From IMG/VR virus record IMGVR_UViG_3300018080_000610, positions 1 to 23,104 of that record: 23,104 nucleotides of DNA; one strand, 5' to 3'. This DNA comes from a virus. A model generated the notes under the pieces. It saw nothing but the letters and a program-made list of their open reading frames with translations, was not told where the DNA came from and ran no database searches. Shown piece after piece: positions 6,988 to 14,242 of this stretch (positions are counted from its first letter, which is position 1; every line of letters starts with the position of its first letter). The position numbers and the translations under genes were made by a program.

Positions 6988-7889
6988 TGTTGCACTGGGA
7001 ATACACGACAGTAGACAGGATAACAGCTGAAGACATTTTGCCTGCTACTCTTACTGCGGCTCAAATATTAATGTTTATCCGTCGTGCGTCTAGTTACATA
7101 AACAGGCGAACAGGACAGTATTTTGTTCCGATAGATGAAGTAAAATATCTAAACGGCAAAAACTGTCCTATTGTTCATTCTCCCGATTTGATTCCCATCA
7201 TTTATCTCGATTCTATGAATGTACTTGCTGACTTTTGTTATGACGCAGATGATTACGACGAAGATGAATCTATTGATATCACAAAGGTGGCAATTAGTTA
7301 TTTATCTGATGAAATGCCCCGTGTTATAGATGTTATTACATTTAATTTACCGTGGGGTGTTAAAAATATAGAAGTAGACGCGGTATGGGGTTGGGTTGAA
7401 GATATTAATCATATTGAAACCACGACAACCACAGCACTAGGCGATACTGATACTACAGTGACAGTGGATGATGCTTCGAAATTACAAGCAGGTGATGTCG
7501 TCTATTTTATAGAAGCAGTAGATCCGTTCAGGACGGCCAGAGTAATACTTGATGAAGTAGATTATTCGACTAATGAATTAACATTCGGTGCAATTTCTTT
7601 AATTGGCACTACCGATTTAGCTATAGGAACCACAGTAGATAGATGGGGGCGTGTGCCTGTAGATATAGAAAGATTGACCTTTCTGATTGCTAAAATGCTA
7701 TATGATGCATCTCCATCAGGCAGCACTACTCCTACACCTGGAATTTTGTTGCGAGAAGAAACTGATTATTATTCAATTCAATTTGGAACGCCATCTAGCC
7801 ATACTACTGTATTACCTTTGACTATACCTGACGAAGCGGAAGATCTTATTAGAACTTACACCGCACCAGATTATGTTGGAGTCGTTTAA
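6987..7889 (+). CDS. Head-tail adaptor (gp6/gp15-like) with inserted beta module
   Basis: This 300-aa protein probably forms the adaptor ring under the portal. Residues 11-50 ('RITAEDILPATLTAAQILMF', then 'RRASSYINRRTGQYFVP') match the helical start of HK97 gp6/SPP1 gp15-like connectors, in which a helix carrying 'A...I...TG..F' follows an N-terminal helical hairpin. Residues 221-245 ('VPVDIERLTFLIAKMLYDA') look like the later connector helix. Between them lies a Thr-rich beta module at residues about 142-220 that also occurs twice in the tail sheath here, which makes this protein longer than the usual 100-200 aa. The start overlaps the previous stop by one base, and the stop overlaps the next ATG in the same way. 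Confidence 0.66.
   Translation: MLHWEYTTVDRITAEDILPATLTAAQILMFIRRASSYINRRTGQYFVPIDEVKYLNGKNCPIVHSPDLIPIIYLDSMNVLADFCYDADDYDEDESIDITKVAISYLSDEMPRVIDVITFNLPWGVKNIEVDAVWGWVEDINHIETTTTTALGDTDTTVTVDDASKLQAGDVVYFIEAVDPFRTARVILDEVDYSTNELTFGAISLIGTTDLAIGTTVDRWGRVPVDIERLTFLIAKMLYDASPSGSTTPTPGILLREETDYYSIQFGTPSSHTTVLPLTIPDEAEDLIRTYTAPDYVGVV
7410..7646 (+). repeat. Beta module copy in adaptor (shared with tail sheath)
   Basis: Residues 142-220 of the adaptor contain 'TALGDTDTTVTVDDASKLQA', 'GDVVYF', 'DYSTNELTF' and 'AIGTTV'. Two copies of the same pattern occur in the sheath ('LEEGDVVVI', 'DYSTNIITF', 'AIGTSV'). It is a protein-level repeat; the DNA is clearly diverged. Confidence 0.6.
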
Positions 7890-8260
7890 TGATCAGTGGC
7901 AATAACTTTACAGTTGATGTTCTATATAAAGACACAAAAATACATCAGCATTTTAATAAAGTAGTTCGTTTTGATAAAGATTACATAGTTTTTGAAGACG
8001 AACTTAGTGAACATGAAGATATTTTTGATTTATGGTGGAATGAAACAAAAAGTTATGGATACATGGAGCCACCTGAAGAATTTCTTGGTGTAATAAGAGT
8101 GAAAATAAGTTCTTCGGTAGGATGGATTTGTAAAGGATATATTGAAAATTATAAAATACTGGGAATAGATTGGAATAACGATAGATCTGTAATGAGACAT
8201 ATTGTATTTGCACTAAAAAAAGTTAGTAGAATAACGCAAGAAGAGGTTGATAAAGTTTAA
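7889..8260 (+). CDS. Hypothetical neck-region protein
   Basis: I do not recognise this 123-aa protein. It is rich in aromatic and acidic residues ('DKDYIVFEDEL', 'DIFDLWWNETKSYGYMEPPEEF') and ends in a basic segment. The strand-like pattern suggests a small beta protein. It starts by TAATG overlap with the adaptor gene and ends by TAATG overlap with the next gene, so all three are likely translated in a coupled way. The position between adaptor and head-closure candidate suggests a neck or head-completion role, but this is inference from order only. Confidence 0.6.
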   Translation: MISGNNFTVDVLYKDTKIHQHFNKVVRFDKDYIVFEDELSEHEDIFDLWWNETKSYGYMEPPEEFLGVIRVKISSSVGWICKGYIENYKILGIDWNNDRSVMRHIVFALKKVSRITQEEVDKV

Positions 8261-8670
8261 TGGCAGCCCCGTATTTCATGCCGCTTGTTGATATAGTAAT
8301 TCAACGGGTATCTGCATCTCAGCCTGTAGATGCCGACTTTAGATCACCTAGTAGCGGCGGATCTAAGCGCTATAGTACCGCCATAACACGACAAGGCATG
8401 ATTAAATGGGAACAATTCAAATATAATAATCCTACTGTATCAGGTAACGCGGAATTAGCCGATGGGCATATAACGTTTAGAAAGGATGATATAGAGTCTG
8501 ATTCATTAAAAAGAGGCGATAAAGTAACTTCTGTTGATGGACGTTCGGTTTCTATATATTTATTGGACATTGCGCCAGTAGCACATTCTAATGTACATGC
8601 CGCAGGATCGGCAATAACATATAGATGCCCATTCACTAAAGATCCTCATGTGTTAGGAGCAGTACAATAA
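8260..8670 (+). CDS. Possible head-closure (stopper) protein
   Basis: This 136-aa protein is of the size and position expected for a head-closure protein, after the adaptor and before an HK97 gp10-like gene. The middle reads 'ADGHITFRKDDI', 'LKRGDKVTSVDGRSVSIYLL' and 'VAPVAHSN'-like strands, fitting a small beta-barrel in which 'GD.I..' precedes a strand, as in SPP1 gp16/HK97 gp7-like stoppers. The similarity is weak and by eye; it could instead be an unrelated small virion protein. It overlaps both neighbours or abuts them: the start is TAATG with the upstream gene and the stop is TAATG with the downstream one. Confidence 0.5.
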   Translation: MAAPYFMPLVDIVIQRVSASQPVDADFRSPSSGGSKRYSTAITRQGMIKWEQFKYNNPTVSGNAELADGHITFRKDDIESDSLKRGDKVTSVDGRSVSIYLLDIAPVAHSNVHAAGSAITYRCPFTKDPHVLGAVQ

Positions 8671-9215
8671 TGTTTGCTGTAAGAGGATTTAATAAGCTAA
8701 AACAAGCATATAGCCTTGTAGATCCTAAAGCATGGTATGAACCGTTTCGATCTAGCTGGCATGCATCTGCATCTGTAATAGCTGATACATTCCAAAAAGA
8801 GTGGAAAACACGACTTTACTCAATGAAGCAACCGCCGTTATCTGGTGCTACACGAGTCATTAAAGCTGGCCCAATTATTCCGTTGAGAAATATAGCGTAT
8901 AAAATTAAACGTGAAGACAAAATGTCTTCAATATTTGTGGGATTGCCACGAGGTAAAGCTTCTAGTATTTTTCTAATTCAAGAAAATGGAACTGGTCCAG
9001 ACGGAATGTATCGCATTAAAGTTACCGATAAAATGAGACGCTGGTTTCGACATAAAGGTATTCATATTAAAAACGATACCAAGGAAATCATAATTCCGTC
9101 TCGACCTACATTTGCGCCAGCATTCAATAAAGTAAAACCATTGATAGAAAACAGTTATGTTAATGGTGTAGTTACGGCAGTAGATTATGTCATAAAAGAA
9201 AGTAACATTAAATGA
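8670..9215 (+). CDS. Tail completion protein, HK97 gp10-like
   Basis: This 181-aa basic protein has a helical N-terminal part (residues 5-50) and a central beta region. It ends with 'IPSRPTFAPAFNKVKPLIEN' at about residues 142-161, the 'P.RPF..PA......' ending typical of HK97 gp10-like or Mu gpG-like virion morphogenesis proteins that sit at the head-tail joint. Location after adaptor and closure genes agrees. The start is a TAATG overlap. The stop shares ATGA with the next gene. The assignment rests mainly on the C-terminal motif and order. Confidence 0.6.
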   Translation: MFAVRGFNKLKQAYSLVDPKAWYEPFRSSWHASASVIADTFQKEWKTRLYSMKQPPLSGATRVIKAGPIIPLRNIAYKIKREDKMSSIFVGLPRGKASSIFLIQENGTGPDGMYRIKVTDKMRRWFRHKGIHIKNDTKEIIIPSRPTFAPAFNKVKPLIENSYVNGVVTAVDYVIKESNIK

Positions 9216-9463
9216 ATTTGGAACAAGAAGATCTAGAGGCGCTTAGAAAAATGTATTTAGAAATGGAAAGCATAAAAAGTGGTTTAGGTAAAGAGTTACT
9301 GAGACACGAAAATGAAAAAGCTAGATTGCTTTCGTCTATCGGGTTACATGAAGAGGAATTAAAGAAGTTCTCTAAGGAAATCGGTTGCAAATATAATTTT
9401 GACGTTAGCGAAAACCTAATAATTGATATCAAAAATGGAACAATAACAAAGAGAGACGGCTAA
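9212..9463 (+). CDS. Small coiled-coil protein
   Basis: This 83-aa protein is mostly one charged helix (residues 3-60) with a heptad-like spacing of Leu, Met and Ile, followed by a short strand pair 'YNFDVSENLIIDIKNGTITK'. A coiled coil ending in a 'DI.NGTI.KR' hairpin is a form common in small phage proteins. The start codon overlaps the previous stop (ATGA), implying translational coupling, and the stop directly abuts the next ATG. The function is unknown; oligomerisation in the neck or tail is plausible. Confidence 0.62.
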   Translation: MNLEQEDLEALRKMYLEMESIKSGLGKELLRHENEKARLLSSIGLHEEELKKFSKEIGCKYNFDVSENLIIDIKNGTITKRDG

Positions 9464-9775
9464 ATGGCGACATCTCCGTATAATAATTTAAGACAGTATA
9501 GTGCAGCGGTAGTTGCTGCTCCTGCTGCATATTTTCTTGATTTTGGTTACGGTCCAAGGGTAGCGAGACAACTGATGATTAATTGTCCGCCTAATACTGT
9601 ATTTCCATTGCAATTTTCGTTGGAGAATGATGATGCAGTAACGGTTCCTACAAATTGGATGACACTTCATGGAGACTGGCCTCCATTTACGGCTAATTTT
9701 ATTGAGCGACAAGGAGTTTGGTTAAGAGGTTCTGGTGGGGCCTCTAATTACGAAATCATTGTGATTCTTGAATAA
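9464..9775 (+). CDS. Small hypothetical beta-rich virion protein
   Basis: This 103-aa protein starts immediately after the previous stop codon. It is probably all-beta: 'AAYFLDFGYG', 'VARQLMINCPP', 'FPLQFSLEND', 'VWLRGSGGASNYEIIVILE'. The final strand and the Gly-rich turn are like small capsid, neck or fibre beta-sandwich proteins. There is no catalytic motif, no membrane segment and no signal peptide. I do not recognise a named family. Confidence 0.58.
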   Translation: MATSPYNNLRQYSAAVVAAPAAYFLDFGYGPRVARQLMINCPPNTVFPLQFSLENDDAVTVPTNWMTLHGDWPPFTANFIERQGVWLRGSGGASNYEIIVILE

Positions 9776-9793
9776 TAAGGAGAGAATTTAAAA

Positions 9794-10090
9794 ATGGCAA
9801 AGTTGATGAAGTTGAAAGAAGATTATGTTAACGATAATTATGCTGAAGTTGGACCGTCTGGTATCCTATATTCGTTTAAAAAGGGACTGGAACTATCAGT
9901 TAATGATGCAGATGTTAGTTTCTTTGTAGGTACTGAAGATGAACCTGGTGTAGCAGAAGTAGTGATGCACGAAAAGGTTGTCGAGGAGAAACCAGAGGTA
10001 AAGGCAGAAGAGGTAAAGGCAAAAGAAGAGAAATCTGAAGTTATAGAGCCCGTAGAGGACAAGAAATCAAAGAAGAAAAAGGACAAGTAG
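9794..10090 (+). CDS. Small protein with charged Lys/Glu tail
   Basis: This 98-aa protein has a good ribosome site (AAGGAGAG about 10 nt before the ATG). Residues 15-50 ('EVGPSGILYSFKKGLELSVN' and 'DVSFFVG') resemble the N-terminus of the zinc-finger protein at 6274 ('GPSGKKYTF', 'ITVSDEVDIKWF'), suggesting two related copies of a small beta domain. Residues 61-98 are low-complexity Lys/Glu/Val and end in a Lys-rich stretch, likely disordered. The function is unknown; tails of this type in virion proteins often mediate contacts with other proteins or DNA. Confidence 0.62.
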   Translation: MAKLMKLKEDYVNDNYAEVGPSGILYSFKKGLELSVNDADVSFFVGTEDEPGVAEVVMHEKVVEEKPEVKAEEVKAKEEKSEVIEPVEDKKSKKKKDK

Positions 10091-10093
10091 TTA

Positions 10094-11344
10094 TTGGCTA
10101 GACACTGTTTTGCATTTTCTGGTGCAGATACACCAGAAATAACATATGATCCAGAAATATTATGGATCAATAACAAGCGCAATATCACATTAAGACGAGT
10201 TGACGCTACAGGTAATTATGCGTTTTCTCCGCTAGGCAAATATCCTGTTACCGGTGGTATTGTTACCACCGGTAACATTGAAGCATCTGGCTTAACTTCA
10301 TTCTACTCATTCGAAGAGTTTTCTGAAATAGAAACCGATGAAGATGGTAATGATTTAGGCGAGATAAGATATCAATTGTCACTAGATGATGGTATAACAT
10401 GGTTATATTGGACTGGTGTCGCATGGGCTGCTGCTGGTGCAGGTAACTGGAATACTGCCGCCGAAATAGATGATGGTATTACCTCAGCTGACATTACTCA
10501 TCAATACAAATTCAGGGCACAATTACTTCCTGATGTATCATTAGATTATTCTCCTCAACTTAAAGAAATAATGATAGGGGTAGTCTATCGATACAATGTA
10601 CTCGAAGATTTAGTAAGGACCATAAAAAGATATTTAGATAATAATTTATCATTTGATCTAACATCTCTTTATGAAATGCCTAGTACCACGAATAATTTTG
10701 TACTGAATGTAGATTTTACAATAAGTTCTATATATGGATGCTATGATATCACTGCCGATCCCGATAAAGCAGCTAATCTATATAGTTCTTTTAATCCCGC
10801 TACTAATACCATTACAATGACTGGACCTGTTACGGCGGGACATATAATAGAAACAGAATTTGTCGGAAGGTGTAGTAATTTTATAGCAAGAGCAGATGAA
10901 GATCTCCAAATATCTTCTATACCTAGCGTTTATATCTTTCATAATGAAGGCGAAGACGAAAAGAAATGGAAAGAGAGTAGCAATGATACCGAAATCACCA
11001 TATCTAGATCTACAGGAAGAAAAGGTCAGCAGTTAATATGGAGAACGGTACTGTTCAATATAATGTGTGTAGCGAAATACCCTAATACCGTGCTTGCTAT
11101 GAATTCCTCTATAGACAATTTATTGAGCGATGAAAAGTCGCCGAAAATATATTCATTGGCTACTGGTGAACGATGCAAATTACATGAATATATATTAATG
11201 ACCACAGATCAAGAAAGAGATGTAGTAGGGAAAATGATATCATTCAAGTTGTCGGCTCCTCGGTGGACGTCCACTAGAACAGAGGCACCATTGGCTACTA
11301 CACTGGATTACGATGTTAGTTTAACTGTTCCCGAAAGGGCTTAA
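10094..11344 (+). CDS. Pre-sheath structural protein, possible neck/tail terminator
   Basis: This 416-aa protein starts at TTG, 4 nt after the preceding stop, with AAGGA about 11 nt upstream. Residues 85-160 look like a beta-sandwich or carbohydrate-binding type module ('IRYQLSLDDGITWLYWTG', 'GNWNTAAEIDDGI'). Residues 165-416 form a second domain starting with a helix ('VLEDLVRTIKRYLDNNL'), with a central segment 'FNPATNTITMTGPVTAGHII' and a C-terminal beta region. Position directly upstream of the sheath (with one small gene between) is where contractile phages often carry tail terminator or neck genes, so that role is possible but unproven. A perfect 14-bp hairpin is embedded at residues 51-62. 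Confidence 0.55.
   Translation: MARHCFAFSGADTPEITYDPEILWINNKRNITLRRVDATGNYAFSPLGKYPVTGGIVTTGNIEASGLTSFYSFEEFSEIETDEDGNDLGEIRYQLSLDDGITWLYWTGVAWAAAGAGNWNTAAEIDDGITSADITHQYKFRAQLLPDVSLDYSPQLKEIMIGVVYRYNVLEDLVRTIKRYLDNNLSFDLTSLYEMPSTTNNFVLNVDFTISSIYGCYDITADPDKAANLYSSFNPATNTITMTGPVTAGHIIETEFVGRCSNFIARADEDLQISSIPSVYIFHNEGEDEKKWKESSNDTEITISRSTGRKGQQLIWRTVLFNIMCVAKYPNTVLAMNSSIDNLLSDEKSPKIYSLATGERCKLHEYILMTTDQERDVVGKMISFKLSAPRWTSTRTEAPLATTLDYDVSLTVPERA
10246..10277 (+). other. Perfect 14-bp stem, 4-nt loop hairpin inside a gene
   Basis: The left arm at 10246-10259 (TGTTACCGGTGGTA) is the exact reverse complement of the right arm at 10264-10277 (TACCACCGGTAACA), with the loop TTGT. It codes for 'PVTGGIVTTGN' in the pre-sheath protein. 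No T-run follows, so it is not a standard terminator. Confidence 0.75.
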
Positions 11345-11346
11345 AT

Positions 11347-11619
11347 ATGGTTAATTTAAAGGCAATTAGTAAATCTCAGTTCATGGTAAAAGGGGAAAAA
11401 ATTACCATGAAAAAGGGTGAATTACGTGAATTTGATGATGATGTACTGCAAGAAGATTCAGTAAAAATTTGTCTGAAATTCGGTAAGCTAAGTGAACGCT
11501 CAATAAAGAAAAAGAAAAAATCAACGGTTAAGGAAATCTTAAAAGTTGATAATAATAAAGACGAAGAAAAAATCCCAGAAAAGAAGCAAAAATCTTCTTT
11601 TGATAAGGAGAAAAAATAA
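11347..11619 (+). CDS. Small basic protein before tail sheath
   Basis: This 90-aa protein has a short beta-type N-terminus ('SQFMVKGEKITMKKGELREF') and, from residue 53, a Lys-rich low-complexity tail ('SIKKKKKSTVKE' onward), likely disordered. In size and layout it resembles the 98-aa protein at 9794, but shared sequence is weak. It begins 3 nt after the preceding gene without a clear ribosome site of its own, and its end contains the AAGGAG used by the sheath gene. The stop overlaps the sheath ATG. The function is unknown. Confidence 0.58.
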   Translation: MVNLKAISKSQFMVKGEKITMKKGELREFDDDVLQEDSVKICLKFGKLSERSIKKKKKSTVKEILKVDNNKDEEKIPEKKQKSSFDKEKK

Positions 11620-13637
11620 TGGTTGAAACTCTACATCCTGGTTTATATTTTGTCGAGGAAAATAATCCGCCGACTGTTCCAGGTTTATCTACTTCTTACG
11701 GTGGTTTTGCTGGTTTTGCTGGTTGGGGCAATGAAGAAAAAGCTAGTGCAGTAACAAGTTGGGAGCAATTCAAATATTATTACGGGGGATTCTGTTATAA
11801 CCCAAGCGATAATCCTGCTGCACTTCCTATCGATGTTTATAATTATTTCAATAATGGCGGACGTATAGCCTATATCGGGCGTTGCCTTGAGGCTACTGCT
11901 GCACAATCATCTATTCAAACCGATGATTGTGCTCATGGTACACCAGATCAACCACTTACCATTAAAGGTAAATACAAAGGAACTCTTGGCGACAGGCTAT
12001 CTGCTTCTTCGTTGAAGTTTGAGACTACATTAGCTGCACAATTGGCAACTGGTGCTACTACAGCAACGTTAACCACGGTATCAGGACTTGAAGAAGGCGA
12101 TGTAGTGGTTATCGATCCTGCTGCTGGCGCAAATAGTGTAACAGTAGTAGTCGCTGCTATAGATTATTCAACTAATATTATAACATTTAAGGCAACGGTA
12201 TTTGCTGGTGGTAATAAAGCTATTGGCACTAGCGTATATTGTGGGTCACGTCATAAAGCATCGTCCACTACTGTAACAGCTATAGCGGCAGGAGATAGTA
12301 CTGTTACTGTAACCGATGCTACTGATTTTATTGTAGGACAGATTATTACAGTAACCACATTAACTACTGGTATTGATATTGTTGGGCTTACCGTTACCGG
12401 TAAGTCTGGAAATCAATTATCTTTTACGCCAGTTTGTCCTGCACTAGTTGGTGCCGATATTCCTGTTGGCTCACCTATAAATTCTCAGGAGTTTAATTTT
12501 AAGGTATATCTTGACGATGAATTTGTAGAAGAATACCAATACTTATCTATGTCTACTACAAATGCTACTGATTATATTGAAACACGGTTAAGCGGAACTA
12601 ATAACCCGTCCAATTACATAACACTGCAAGATGATACATCGACATCAGCTGTATATGAACGTATGCCTGGACCTTGGCAGACTTGGTATCTGGCAAGTGG
12701 TTCTGATGGAGCCGCGTTAACGAGTAGTGAATTATTGGGTGCCGCTGGTGTCCCTCCTAGCGGAATGCACCTATTTGATGCCGTGCCCGAATTAAACTTT
12801 TTCTGTCTAAGCAGCAATGAGCTTACGGCAGCTGATAATATCACTGCCATGCAAGGCGGTATAGCATATGCGGAAGACAGGGCAGATCTATCATTTATTG
12901 TTACTACACCAGATCCTACACTTGCCGTGGGAAATGCCGCTGAAACACCTGCTAATGTCAAGAATTTCAGGTTATATGATCTTGCTAGAAATTCAAGTTA
13001 TGCCACTTTATATTGGCCATGGCTTGAAATGGATAATCCTATCGTGGCAACAGCCGTAATTAATCAGCCACCCAACGGATTTGTTATGGGTACATGGGCC
13101 AAGAAAGCCTATGAAGAAGGCCCGCATGTAACACCTGCCAATGTAGAGCTAAGGGGCATTAAGGGACTCACCTATAATTGTACTAACACAGAACAAGATC
13201 TCCTTAATCCACTCGGTATTAATGTGCTTAGATTTTTCCGTGGACGTGGTTATCGTGTATGGGGTGGAAGAACACTTAATAAGTTAATGGATGGTAATCA
13301 ATGGATCGTGGCAAGAAATATGAAAAACCTTACCAAACGATCCATTGAAGAGGTTGGCACTGAATGGGTTTTTGCTCCTAATGACGAGGAGCTATGGGAT
13401 TTAATCACTACTACGCTTACAGAGCTATTTACTCGTTGGTGGGAAGACGGTTGGTTACGTCCACGAGATAATATAGCAAAAGCATTTTATGTTAAATGTG
13501 ATTCTGAGACAAACCCTCCAAGTGTTACTAATCTTGGTCAATGCGTAATTAAATGCGCTATCAATCCGCCGCCGCCAGCCGAGAAATTGGTATTTTATCT
13601 TGGGCTGCTCGGAAGCGGTGCAGTAGTTGAGTTGTAA
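11619..13637 (+). CDS. Contractile tail sheath protein
   Basis: This 672-aa protein polymerises around the tube and contracts at infection. The N-terminus 'HPGLYFVEENNPPTVPGLST' and 'GFAGFAGWG' fits the sheath start. The C-terminal domain carries strong sheath signatures: 'GINVLRFFRGRGYRVWGGRT' at about residues 528-547, then 'FAPNDEELWDLI' and a final beta segment 'EKLVFYLGL'. Residues about 137-290 are an inserted region made of two tandem Thr-rich beta modules related to one in the adaptor protein; these should lie on the outside of the tail. The ATG follows AAGGAG at 11605-11610 and overlaps the preceding stop (TAATG). Confidence 0.93.
   Translation: MVETLHPGLYFVEENNPPTVPGLSTSYGGFAGFAGWGNEEKASAVTSWEQFKYYYGGFCYNPSDNPAALPIDVYNYFNNGGRIAYIGRCLEATAAQSSIQTDDCAHGTPDQPLTIKGKYKGTLGDRLSASSLKFETTLAAQLATGATTATLTTVSGLEEGDVVVIDPAAGANSVTVVVAAIDYSTNIITFKATVFAGGNKAIGTSVYCGSRHKASSTTVTAIAAGDSTVTVTDATDFIVGQIITVTTLTTGIDIVGLTVTGKSGNQLSFTPVCPALVGADIPVGSPINSQEFNFKVYLDDEFVEEYQYLSMSTTNATDYIETRLSGTNNPSNYITLQDDTSTSAVYERMPGPWQTWYLASGSDGAALTSSELLGAAGVPPSGMHLFDAVPELNFFCLSSNELTAADNITAMQGGIAYAEDRADLSFIVTTPDPTLAVGNAAETPANVKNFRLYDLARNSSYATLYWPWLEMDNPIVATAVINQPPNGFVMGTWAKKAYEEGPHVTPANVELRGIKGLTYNCTNTEQDLLNPLGINVLRFFRGRGYRVWGGRTLNKLMDGNQWIVARNMKNLTKRSIEEVGTEWVFAPNDEELWDLITTTLTELFTRWWEDGWLRPRDNIAKAFYVKCDSETNPPSVTNLGQCVIKCAINPPPPAEKLVFYLGLLGSGAVVEL
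12027..12245 (+). repeat. Sheath beta module copy 1
   Basis: Residues 137-209 of the sheath contain 'ATGATTATLTTVSGLEEGDV', 'DYSTNIITF' and 'AIGTSV', matching the adaptor module most closely. Confidence 0.6.
12255..12482 (+). repeat. Sheath beta module copy 2
   Basis: Residues 213-288 of the sheath repeat the pattern in a more diverged form: 'STTVTAIAAGDSTVTVTDAT', 'FIVGQIITV', 'GNQLSFTPV' and 'IPVGSPI'. Confidence 0.5.
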
Positions 13638-13656
13638 TTTTGAGGAGATAACATAA

Positions 13657-14178
13657 ATGACTGCATTATCAGGACACCAAAAAGATCCTTATCATGGGTA
13701 TCGGTTTAAGGTGGAAATAAGACTACCTGTAGCCGGTGCCAATTATGTCCAATATGGATTTCAAAAAGTAACTGGGCTAGGCGATGAATCAGAAGTAGTA
13801 GATTATCGTGAAGGTGATGAAGATGGCACCGTAAGAAAATTACCCGGACTTAACATTAATCCTGAAGTTGTATTAGAGAACGGTATTGGTCCGGCAAACG
13901 GGTTCATTGAAGAGTGGCGTGCCGCTGTACGGAAAAGTAGAGCAGAAGGTGGACTTTTAAAAAGTGATATCCGTGGGACAGTACGTTTTACCTTGATGAA
14001 TAATGACGGTGAAAGAGTACGTGTTTGGGAAATTAAAAATGCATGGCCATCTAAATACGAAACAGGTGATTTAGATGCGCAAGCAAGTGACGTACTTATT
14101 CAAAAACTTACTTTACAGCACGAAGGATTCAAGAGATCTAGACCTAGTGAAACCGAAAGTGGAATAAATTACGCTTAA
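13657..14178 (+). CDS. Tail tube protein (T4 gp19-like)
   Basis: This 173-aa protein forms the inner tail tube. It matches the T4 gp19-like tube family: 'DPYHGYRFKVEI' at the N-terminus, 'VTGLGDESEVVDYREGDEDG' with the usual 'VTGL' and 'Y..G', then 'KLPG', 'EWRAAVR', and the last strands 'RVWEIKNAWPSKYE' and 'VLIQKLTLQHEGF'. The length is typical. The ATG follows GAGGAGA at 13641-13647. It lies between sheath and tail assembly chaperone, the standard order. A stem-loop in the 64-nt gap after this gene may separate its expression from that of the chaperone. Confidence 0.93.
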   Translation: MTALSGHQKDPYHGYRFKVEIRLPVAGANYVQYGFQKVTGLGDESEVVDYREGDEDGTVRKLPGLNINPEVVLENGIGPANGFIEEWRAAVRKSRAEGGLLKSDIRGTVRFTLMNNDGERVRVWEIKNAWPSKYETGDLDAQASDVLIQKLTLQHEGFKRSRPSETESGINYA

Positions 14179-14191
14179 TTAAGTTAACCTA

Positions 14192-14233
14192 TTGTCTATG
14201 CGTTGCTCCAATTACTGAAAGCGGCATAGACGG
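14192..14233 (+). promoter_or_regulatory. Stem-loop next to chaperone ribosome site
   Basis: In the gap between tube and chaperone genes, GTCTATGC at 14194-14201 pairs perfectly with GCATAGAC at 14224-14231. Two G-T pairs extend the stem to 10 bp (14192-14201 with 14224-14233), with a 22-nt loop. The right arm runs into the GGGAGG ribosome site (14232-14237) of the chaperone gene. There is no T-run. It could lower chaperone translation, act as an RNA-processing or protective 3' end for the tube mRNA, or both. Confidence 0.55.
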
Positions 14234-14242
14234 GAGGACGCA

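Noticed and set aside
12387-12404. 7-bp hairpin (CTTACCG / CGGTAAG, 4-nt loop) in the sheath gene
   Set aside because: The stem is short enough to occur by chance in this length of sequence; it resembles the 14-bp hairpin at 10246 only slightly.
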